Below, one piece after another: positions 1-4,463 of a DNA stretch of 5,271 bases (within the stretch, counting starts at the first letter, position 1; the number at the start of each line of letters is the position of its first letter). The position numbers and the translations under genes are program-made. Below the pieces are notes generated by a model. That model was not told where the DNA came from and made no database searches. It worked only from the letters and a program-made list of their open reading frames with translations. The DNA is from Gaiellasilicea sp035575835. GTDB taxonomy: Bacteria > Actinomycetota > Thermoleophilia > Gaiellales > Gaiellaceae. The stretch covers positions 1-5,271 of the forward strand of contig DATLXM010000023.1 of NCBI GenBank assembly GCA_035575835.1, in the 5' to 3' direction.

Positions 1-25
1 GCGATCCCGCTGCAGACGCCGCCGA

Positions 26-75
26 GCGCCCGCCCTCGCTCCTCCCGCACGAAGCGGGGGAGCGAGAGCGGGCGC
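26..75 (-). terminator. Long GC-rich stem-loop, possible terminator of the PspC-like gene
   Basis: The left arm (26-48) and right arm (54-75) pair over 22 base pairs, with one bulged base (T43) and one mismatch (C34/A67), around a five-base loop (49-53). The hairpin begins 17 bases past the stop codon of the leftward PspC-like gene, where a terminator would be expected. Read on the minus strand the loop is TTCGT. No T-rich tract follows on either strand, so it does not fit a classical intrinsic terminator. It could be a U-tract-free terminator, an mRNA 3'-end stabiliser, or the terminator of a gene lying to the left of the window. Nothing else is visible in bases 1-91. Confidence 0.5.
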
Positions 76-91
76 CTCGAGAACGCGGTGC

Positions 92-1171
92 TCACCCGGT
101 TCGCACCGTCAGCTCGCCGAGCCCGACGCTCGCGTCGAGCACGAGCACGGGCGACTCCGGCGACGGGCCGGGCACGACGACCTCCTGGTCCGCGCTGGCG
201 CCCTCGTCCCGGCGGCCGAGGACGTTCACGTCTCCAGCGCCGGCGTGGGCGTCGATCTCGAGCCCGACTCCCGCGGGGACGAAGACCCTGAGGTCACCGA
301 TCCCGAGCTCCACGTCGACGCTCGTCCGACCGGGCGGCAGCGCCACGTTGCCGAGGTCGACGATCAGCTCGCCGATCCCGAGCTCGTACGTCGGCTGAAG
401 CTCGGCTGCGGTCCGGGGCCGCTCGAGCCGCTCGCCGACCCCGGCGGTGAACGGAACGGGGGAGGCCGTAGCCACGCCGAAGGCGGCGAACAGGGCCACG
501 CCGAGGAGCACGAGGCCGCCGACTCGCCGGCCGGTGAAGGCGCTCCCGACGACGGCGGCGCCGGCGAGAGCCGTTCCTGCGGCGAGGGCGACCGCGGCAT
601 CGACGTTCACGACGTCGAGCACGTCGAGCAGGCCCAGGAAGCCGGATCCGGCGAGCAGGACGCCGAGGATGGGCCCGAGCAGGGACGGCCGGTAGGGCCG
701 CGCTTCGGGGCGGGCGACGTCGGCGGTCGAAGGCGTCCGCTGAGCCGACTCGCGGCCCCCCACATGCCACCAGACGAGGGCGGCACCGGCGAGCACGGCC
801 GCGAGCCAGACGTTGCCGGGGCCAGGCCGGAAGGTCGCTTCGGAGAGCAGGAGCACCGACGCGAGCCCGAGGAGCCCGACGCCCAGCAGGAGCCAGGGCC
901 GCTCGCGATGTGTGCGAAGCGCCTCGGCTGCGATCGAGTCCTCTTCTTCCTCGCGGGGAATCACGAGCCATGCGGCGAGGTAGAGGACGAGTCCGGTGCC
1001 GCCCGCGAACGCCAGCGCAGCGAACGCGATCCGGTAGACGAGGGGGTTGACGTCGAAGTAGCGGCCGAGTCCTGCGCTGACGCCGGCGAGCCAGCGCTCG
1101 TCGCGGGTGCGGACGAGGCGCCTGGGTGCTGCCTGCTCGGTCGGTTCGTGCGTATCGGTGATGCTGCTCAT
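92..1171 (-). CDS. PspC-domain membrane protein with LiaF-like C-terminal domain
   Basis: This 359-residue protein is probably an envelope-stress sensor or effector in the cytoplasmic membrane. Residues about 17-75 form a PspC domain: LVRTRDERWLAGVSAGLGRYFDV, then a hydrophobic stretch ending LAAWLVIPREEEE. Further hydrophobic segments lie near 93-111, 121-137, 162-182, 190-212 and 217-237. The C-terminal part (about 262-359) carries repeated short beta motifs (LGIGELIVDL, LGIGDLRVFVP, GAGDVNV, VGLGELTVR), typical of the LiaF/DUF4097-like domains fused to PspC in Gram-positives. The start at 1171 is chosen because AGGAGG (1183-1178) lies six bases upstream. An in-frame ATG at 1201 would add ten residues but has no comparable site. 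In relatives such proteins often neighbour a PspC-type histidine kinase and response regulator; neither is in the window. Domain assignment is firm, exact role inferred. Confidence 0.88.
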   Translation of the reverse strand: MSSITDTHEPTEQAAPRRLVRTRDERWLAGVSAGLGRYFDVNPLVYRIAFAALAFAGGTGLVLYLAAWLVIPREEEEDSIAAEALRTHRERPWLLLGVGLLGLASVLLLSEATFRPGPGNVWLAAVLAGAALVWWHVGGRESAQRTPSTADVARPEARPYRPSLLGPILGVLLAGSGFLGLLDVLDVVNVDAAVALAAGTALAGAAVVGSAFTGRRVGGLVLLGVALFAAFGVATASPVPFTAGVGERLERPRTAAELQPTYELGIGELIVDLGNVALPPGRTSVDVELGIGDLRVFVPAGVGLEIDAHAGAGDVNVLGRRDEGASADQEVVVPGPSPESPVLVLDASVGLGELTVRTG

Positions 1172-1177
1172 GTTGTG

Positions 1178-1183
1178 CCTCCT
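1178..1183 (-). promoter_or_regulatory. Shine-Dalgarno site fixing the PspC-like gene start
   Basis: The minus strand reads AGGAGG, a perfect anti-16S match, six bases before the ATG at 1171. It decides between that start and the in-frame ATG at 1201. Confidence 0.8.
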
Positions 1184-1226
1184 GGTGGGATGATCGCCCA
1201 CAGCATCGACGGCAGCCGTGCCTGCG

Positions 1227-1257
1227 CCTATCCGGCATCACCCTGAGGAGACCCTGA
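1227..1257 (-). promoter_or_regulatory. Candidate activator-dependent promoter of the PspC-like gene
   Basis: Two copies of ACCCTGA on the plus strand (1240-1246 and 1251-1257; TCAGGGT on the minus strand) start exactly 11 bases apart, one helical turn, as is common for response-regulator direct repeats. A weak -10-like GATAGG (1232-1227, minus) lies 17 bases downstream of the second copy, which would therefore occupy the -35 position. This would give a leader of about 50 bases before the ATG at 1171. A third, less exact copy (ACCCTCA, 1289-1295) lies further upstream. The repeats are seen directly; the promoter role is inference. Confidence 0.35.
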
Positions 1258-1295
1258 TCTTGCCCCCGGGGCTCATCGCGCGTGGCTCACCCTCA

Positions 1296-1344
1296 GATGT
1301 AAAGCACGCTTGACATCGATGGATTGTCAAGCTAGCTTTACATC
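1296..1344. promoter_or_regulatory. Nested double operator upstream of the HTH operon
   Basis: The segment is a 49-base interrupted palindrome centred on 1320. Outer arms GATGTAAAGC (1296-1305) and GCTTTACATC (1335-1344) are perfect reverse complements, as are inner arms GCTTGACA (1308-1315) and TGTCAAGC (1325-1332). It can also be read as two 18-base operators, each nearly palindromic. Site 1 is TGTAAAGC-AC-GCTTGACA (1298-1315) and site 2 is TGTCAAGC-TA-GCTTTACA (1325-1342), with centres 27 bases apart. Site 2 is the reverse complement of site 1 apart from the central two bases. The sites cover both promoter elements of the downstream gene, so binding by the encoded HTH protein should repress it. 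Identity of the binding protein is inferred from position. Confidence 0.75.
1310..1338 (+). promoter_or_regulatory. Sigma-70-type promoter giving a leaderless HTH transcript
   Basis: A consensus -35 TTGACA (1310-1315) is followed by a 17-base spacer and a -10-like TAGCTT (1333-1338), which keeps the key T1, A2 and T6. Seven bases past the -10 is 1345, the A of the ATG of the HTH gene, so the mRNA is predicted to have no leader. This fits the absence of any Shine-Dalgarno sequence there. Both elements lie inside the paired operators. Confidence 0.65.
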
Positions 1345-1542
1345 ATGCTCAATGCAATCCGTGAGTTGAGAGCGGCTAGAGGCCTTTCGCAGGCGGAGCT
1401 CGCCAGCGCGATGCAGGTCTCGCGACAGACGATCAACGCGATCGAGACGGAGCGCTACACCCCGTCGCTGCCGCTCGCGCTCGCGCTCGCGCGGTACTTC
1501 GACTCGACAGTGGAAGAGGTGTTCGATGACGGCAGTGCATAA
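1345..1542 (+). CDS. Small Cro/CI (XRE)-family HTH transcriptional regulator
   Basis: This is a 65-residue, single-domain DNA-binding protein and a probable repressor of its own operon. Its sequence follows the compact HTH_3 pattern of short Gram-positive and actinobacterial regulators. Helix 1 carries AIRELRAARGLSQ (4-16). The helix-turn-helix spans about 16-35, with AELASAM as the first helix and VSRQTINAIE as the recognition helix. The tail YTPSLPLALALARYFDSTVEEVF (38-60) is the usual closing helix pair. There is no sensor or oligomerisation domain beyond this, so any signal must act through another partner, perhaps the co-encoded membrane proteins. No ribosome binding site precedes the ATG. 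The promoter geometry predicts a leaderless mRNA, and the paired operators upstream suggest autoregulation. Its last 17 bases overlap the next gene, implying coupled translation. Confidence 0.93.
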   Translation: MLNAIRELRAARGLSQAELASAMQVSRQTINAIETERYTPSLPLALALARYFDSTVEEVFDDGSA

Positions 1543-1912
1543 GACGAAGTGGTTCCTCCCTGGGTTCTCGGTCGCGATCGGGTGCGCATTCCTGGCCGCG
1601 TTGTGGGCCGGCGGCAACCCCCGCGATGGGGTCTACTCACTGGGAGTGATGGCGGTGTTCGGTCTTTTCGTGCTCGTCGGCGGGCGGAGCGAGACGGTTC
1701 GCGGGCTCAGAGGAGACGGCCGCGACGAGCGCTTCGCCCGGCTCGACCTCGTGGCGACCGCGATCGCCGGCAACGCTCTGATCGGGATCGTGATTGGAGC
1801 CGTGATCTGGGAGTGGGCGCACGGGCGCGACGGGACGCCTTACGTGCAGCTCGGCTCGATCGCCGGGGTGGTCTACCTCCTGGCCGTCGGCGTGCTCAGG
1901 TGGAGGGGCTGA
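1526..1912 (+). CDS. Small four-helix membrane protein, first of a tandem paralogous pair
   Basis: I do not recognise a defined function for this 128-residue integral membrane protein. Hydrophobic segments lie at about 9-29, 36-52, 75-97 and 106-125. A charged loop between helices 2 and 3 carries GGRSETVRGLRGDGRDERFARLDLVA (52-77). The same loop motif (GGRSET-R-LRG-DER) recurs at the same place in the next protein, so the two are paralogues. The DER motif in this loop recalls small DUF2178-like membrane proteins encoded beside short HTH regulators, but that assignment is tentative. The start at 1526 is supported by GGAAGAGG (1512-1519) six bases upstream, inside the HTH gene. The reading frame overlaps that gene by 17 bases, so all three genes very likely share one transcript. 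Confidence 0.88.
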   Translation: MTAVHKTKWFLPGFSVAIGCAFLAALWAGGNPRDGVYSLGVMAVFGLFVLVGGRSETVRGLRGDGRDERFARLDLVATAIAGNALIGIVIGAVIWEWAHGRDGTPYVQLGSIAGVVYLLAVGVLRWRG

Positions 1913-1914
1913 AG

Positions 1915-2304
1915 ATGGATCGCGTCCCGGAGAGCGTCGCACGCGTGATCCCGCTCGTCGTCGCGGCGCAGGCGATCCCCATCCTCGGCGCCTTCTGGCT
2001 CGGCGGTCGGATCGAGGTCGGAGCCCTGTGGGCCGGCATCGTCCTGGCGATGGCTGCGCTGCTCGCGTTCGGCGGTCGGAGCGAGACCCTGCGGACGCTG
2101 CGTGGGGTCGAGGACGACGAGCGGGTCCAGCACCTCGAGCTACAGGCGACGGCGGTCGTCGCGGTCGTCCTTCTGGTCGGGCTCTTCGGGCTCCTGATCG
2201 CCGAGGGGATCCGGGGTGGAACGGGACTCGTCTACGCCGTCCTGCTCCTCGTCGCCGAGGTCGCCCACGTGGTCGCGCTCGGCGTGCTCATCCGCCCGAG
2301 CTGA
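1915..2304 (+). CDS. Small four-helix membrane protein, second of a tandem paralogous pair
   Basis: This 129-residue protein of unknown function has four hydrophobic segments, near 11-30, 36-52, 77-97 and 105-126. Its central loop, GGRSETLRTLRGVEDDERVQHLELQATA (53-80), matches the loop of the preceding protein residue for residue at GGRSET, R, LRG and DER, while the membrane helices have diverged. That pattern suggests an old duplication with selection on the loop, perhaps as a contact surface for a partner or for the co-encoded regulator; both ideas are inference. GGAGGGG (1902-1908) lies six bases before the ATG, and the gene begins two bases after the previous stop. The frame is open upstream to 1549, but that part is a shadow of the previous gene. 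Its 3' end overlaps the end of the opposing ligase gene by 17 bases. Confidence 0.88.
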   Translation: MDRVPESVARVIPLVVAAQAIPILGAFWLGGRIEVGALWAGIVLAMAALLAFGGRSETLRTLRGVEDDERVQHLELQATAVVAVVLLVGLFGLLIAEGIRGGTGLVYAVLLLVAEVAHVVALGVLIRPS

Positions 2305-3301
2305 GCAGCGTCTCGACGGTGGGGTCGTCTGCCTGTCGAATCGGCCTCACCTCGTGCCACGTGCACTGCTCGGGATCCTTGTCGGCGCGGAAGCGGATCA
2401 GCTTCGTCCCGTGCCGGAAGCGGTTCCCCTGCACCTTGTCGTAGCGCACCTCGGCGACGAGCTCGGGGCGGAGCGGCGTCTCCTCGAGCTCGCCCGTGCC
2501 CCAGCGGTTCGGCTCGGAGAAGCGGCGGTCGTTCGACTCGTCGAGGAGTGGGAGCACGAGCCCTGCAATCTCGTCGTGGACACGCGCGCCGATCGCGGCC
2601 GAGCCCACGTAGTCGAGCCCGCCGTCCTCGCGGTGGAGGCCGAGAAGGAGCGTCGCCAGCTTCTCCGGCCTCTGCTTCCAGCGGACGCCGACGACGACGA
2701 CATCGGCTGTCTTGTGCTCCTTCACCTTGACCACGGCGTCGCGCGAGCCGGGAAGGTAGGGCGAGCCGAGGCGCTTCGCGATCACCCCGTCGAGACCGGC
2801 CGCCTCGAAGCGGTCGAGCCAGGCCGTCGCCGCCTCGAGCTCGCGGGTCGCGGGCGAGACCCAGAACCCTTTTGCCAGCCGGAGGAGCGCCTCGCGGCGT
2901 TCCTCGAGCGGACGCAGGTGCACGGGCTCGCCGTCCCAGAGCAGGATGTCGAACGCGATGAAGATGGCGGGGATCTCGCCGGAGAGCCGCTTGATTCGGC
3001 TCTCGGCCGGATGCAGGCGCATCTGCATCGAGTCGAAGTCGAGCACTCCGTCGCGCGCGATCACGATCTCGCCGTCGAGCGCGGAGTGGGGTGGAAGCAG
3101 GTCGCCGAGCGGGCGCAGCTCCGGGAAGTAGCGCAGGAGCGGGCGTTCGTTCCGCGACCAGAGCGCGAGCTCGCCGCCGTCGTTCTCGAGCACGCCCCTG
3201 AAGCCGTCCCATTTCGGCTCGTACTGCCAGCCGTCCCCGGTCGGGAGCTCCCGCACGAGCTCGGCCTCCATCGGCGGGAAGGGGACGTTTTTTCCTGGCA
3301 T
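2288..3301 (-). CDS. ligC: ATP-dependent DNA ligase, LigC type
   Basis: This 337-residue nucleotidyltransferase-type ligase seals nicks in DNA through a lysyl-AMP intermediate. Motif I is YEPKWDGFR, with adenylated Lys30 and the KxDG signature. Motif Ia is SRNERPLLRYFPEL (49-62), motif III is LDGEIV (75-80), FIAFDIL spans 114-120, motif IV is LDGVIAKR (170-177), and motif V is VVKVK (190-194). The C-terminal OB-fold part ends RPELVAEVRYDKVQGNRFRHGTKLIRFRADKDPEQCTW, as in mycobacterial LigC. There is no primase or nuclease domain, so it is not full-length LigD, and no Ku gene is in view. LigC enzymes act in backup strand-break and excision repair. The start at 3301 matches the family N-terminus; upstream extension would run into the opposing gene. 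No Shine-Dalgarno site is evident; a -10-like TAGGGT (3315-3310) suggests a near-leaderless mRNA. Confidence 0.92.
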   Translation of the reverse strand: MPGKNVPFPPMEAELVRELPTGDGWQYEPKWDGFRGVLENDGGELALWSRNERPLLRYFPELRPLGDLLPPHSALDGEIVIARDGVLDFDSMQMRLHPAESRIKRLSGEIPAIFIAFDILLWDGEPVHLRPLEERREALLRLAKGFWVSPATRELEAATAWLDRFEAAGLDGVIAKRLGSPYLPGSRDAVVKVKEHKTADVVVVGVRWKQRPEKLATLLLGLHREDGGLDYVGSAAIGARVHDEIAGLVLPLLDESNDRRFSEPNRWGTGELEETPLRPELVAEVRYDKVQGNRFRHGTKLIRFRADKDPEQCTWHEVRPIRQADDPTVETLLSSGG

Positions 3302-3320
3302 CAGGTGGAACCCTAGTCCT

Positions 3321-4091
3321 GTGAGCGAGCTCGACGGATTCTGGAACGTGGAGCGCACCGGCGGCGTCCTGCCGCCGATGGTCGGCGTCCGCAAGCGGAT
3401 CGCCGCGACGAGCGGGGTGACGACCGTCGGGCCTGTTCGTGCGGGCTTCGACGTCGTCGGCCACGAGCTGCGCTACCGCGCACCGTTCGTCGGCTTCGTC
3501 GACGTGCTCACGCCCGCAGGGGATTCCTGGAGCGGCCGCGCGCTCTTCGCCGGCCGCGAGTACGGACGATTTCGACTGACACCTATCGAGGAGGGGCAGA
3601 TGAGCTCGTTGCACGATCAGCTCGTGAAGCACATCGACGAAGCGATCTCGATGGAGGAGGGCGTTAAGCGCCTGCTGGACGGAATGATCTCGACCACGGA
3701 CGACGCCGCGGTACTCGCCCTTCTCGAGCAGCACAAGGTCGAGACGGAGCAGCAGTCCCAGCGCCTGCGTCGTCGGCTGGAGGCTCACGGCGGCACCCCC
3801 TCGCTCGTACGCGAGGCCACCGGCATAATCGGCGCCCTCGCGAAGCTCCCGCTCGACCTCGTGCGCGGCGAGAAGGCCGGCCGGAACGCGCGTGACGGCT
3901 ACGCGACCGAGCACATGGAGATCGCCGCGTACCAGTTGCTCGAGCGAATCGCGGTGCGAGCCGGGGACGAGGAGACCGCCGAGGTCGCCCGCCAGAACCG
4001 GGCGGAGGAGGAGGCGATGGCCCGCGGCCTCGAAGAGCACTGGGACCTCTTCGCCGAGATGACGCTGCGCGAGGAGGGCGTGCCCGTCTAG
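3321..4091 (+). CDS. Unrecognised N-terminal domain fused to ferritin-like (DUF892/YciE-type) domain
   Basis: From GTG at 3321 this frame encodes 256 residues in two parts. Residues 1-93 (DGFWNVERTGGVLPPMVGVRKRI, ending GREYGRFRLTPIEE) look like a small beta-rich domain that I cannot assign. Residues 94-256 match the YciE/YciF/DUF892 ferritin-like four-helix bundle in length and pattern. Candidate metal ligands are E107 and E112, then EQHKVET (H138, E141), then TEHMEIAAY (E197, E200), and the RAEEEA cluster (E229-E231). The family is linked to stress responses, with a probable di-metal site. An ATG at 3600 (residue 94) has a strong GAGGAGGGG just upstream, so the ferritin-like part may also, or only, be made as a separate 163-residue protein. 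The frame has no stop between the parts, and both halves favour G/C third positions. The GTG at 3321 has only a distant AGGTGG (3303-3308). Confidence 0.8.
   Translation: MSELDGFWNVERTGGVLPPMVGVRKRIAATSGVTTVGPVRAGFDVVGHELRYRAPFVGFVDVLTPAGDSWSGRALFAGREYGRFRLTPIEEGQMSSLHDQLVKHIDEAISMEEGVKRLLDGMISTTDDAAVLALLEQHKVETEQQSQRLRRRLEAHGGTPSLVREATGIIGALAKLPLDLVRGEKAGRNARDGYATEHMEIAAYQLLERIAVRAGDEETAEVARQNRAEEEAMARGLEEHWDLFAEMTLREEGVPV
3588..3596 (+). promoter_or_regulatory. Internal Shine-Dalgarno site before the ferritin-like domain
   Basis: GAGGAGGGG lies inside the coding frame. Its AGGAGG core (3589-3594) is five bases before an in-frame ATG at 3600, exactly where the DUF892-type domain begins (MSSLHDQLVKHIDEA). 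It is a much better site than anything in front of the GTG at 3321. It supports an internal start, or an annotation that begins the gene at 3600. Confidence 0.65.
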
Positions 4092-4101
4092 CTCTGTCGC
4101 A

Positions 4102-4416
4102 TCAGCGCAGCCAGGGGCGCAGCATCGCCTCGATCTCCCGACAGCCCTTCGGTTCCTCGAGCCGAGCCTGCTCCCGCTGGCCGGCGACGACGACGATCGT
4201 CGGCACGACCTCGACCCCGAAGCGCTCGGCGAGCGCCGGATGCTCGTCGCGATCGACGACGTGGACGCGGAACGTCCCGTGGTTGCGCCGACGCTGGAGC
4301 ACCTGCGCGAGGTAGCCCTCGACGCGGCGGCACTGCCCGGAGACGGGAGAGGTGAAGAAGACGAGCTTCGGTCGCACGACCCCTTCACGGGCGACCGGGA
4401 TCTCGATCGTCGCCAT
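4102..4416 (-). CDS. Thioredoxin-fold protein with SGQC active site
   Basis: This 104-residue protein is likely cytoplasmic; no signal peptide is seen. The thioredoxin fold is indicated by the first strand and active-site loop PKLVFFTSPVSGQCRRVEGYL (16-36), the second strand RVHVVDRDEHPALAERFGV (50-68), and the cis-proline segment VEVVPTIVVV (68-77, Pro72). It ends with a helix, REIEAMLRPWL. In classical thioredoxins the loop reads WCGPC. Here the first cysteine is serine, leaving SGQC with Cys29 only, so ordinary two-cysteine disulfide exchange is not expected at this site. Cys92 is the only other cysteine. A monothiol, glutathionylation-type or binding role is possible but unproven. GAGGGG and AAAGG (4433-4423) precede the ATG, with AAAGG six bases away. 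The stop lies ten bases from the end of the convergent ferritin-like gene. Confidence 0.85.
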   Translation of the reverse strand: MATIEIPVAREGVVRPKLVFFTSPVSGQCRRVEGYLAQVLQRRRNHGTFRVHVVDRDEHPALAERFGVEVVPTIVVVAGQREQARLEEPKGCREIEAMLRPWLR

Positions 4417-4451
4417 GGTTCGCCTTTCCCCTCGGAGGCCCGATCGCTAAC

Positions 4452-4463
4452 TACGATCCGCCC
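4452..4463 (+). promoter_or_regulatory. -10-like element for a leaderless fabF start
   Basis: TACGAT (4452-4457) matches TATAAT at four of six positions and is followed by six bases and then the ATG at 4464. This is the same geometry as TAGCTT before the HTH gene. No Shine-Dalgarno sequence lies at a normal distance and no clear -35 is visible. A short inverted repeat, GATCG (4442-4446) and CGATC (4454-4458), overlaps the element. The predicted transcription start is the A of the ATG. The 47-base gap is shared with the divergent thioredoxin-like gene. Confidence 0.45.

Noticed and set aside
1172..1201. Ten-residue N-terminal extension of the PspC-like protein
   Set aside because: The AGGAGG site six bases before the ATG at 1171 is far better placed.
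245..1246. 333-codon plus-strand frame opposite the PspC-like gene
   Set aside because: The opposing strand carries a clear PspC domain, membrane helices and ribosome binding site. This frame is rich in Gly, Glu, Asp and Arg with no recognisable domain.
1549..1914. Upstream in-frame extension of the second membrane protein
   Set aside because: It lies entirely over the first membrane protein gene in another frame, is arginine-rich, and the ATG at 1915 has its own good ribosome binding site.
3302..3394. N-terminal extension of the DNA ligase to an ATG at 3394
   Set aside because: LigC proteins begin close to the 3301 start, and the added 31 residues (MRTPTIGGRTPPVRSTFQN...) resemble no ligase and lie over the opposing gene.
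4442..4458. Short inverted repeat GATCG / CGATC as an operator before fabF
   Set aside because: Only five base pairs around a seven-base gap, in GC-rich DNA where GATCG and CGATC are common. Not enough to claim a binding site.
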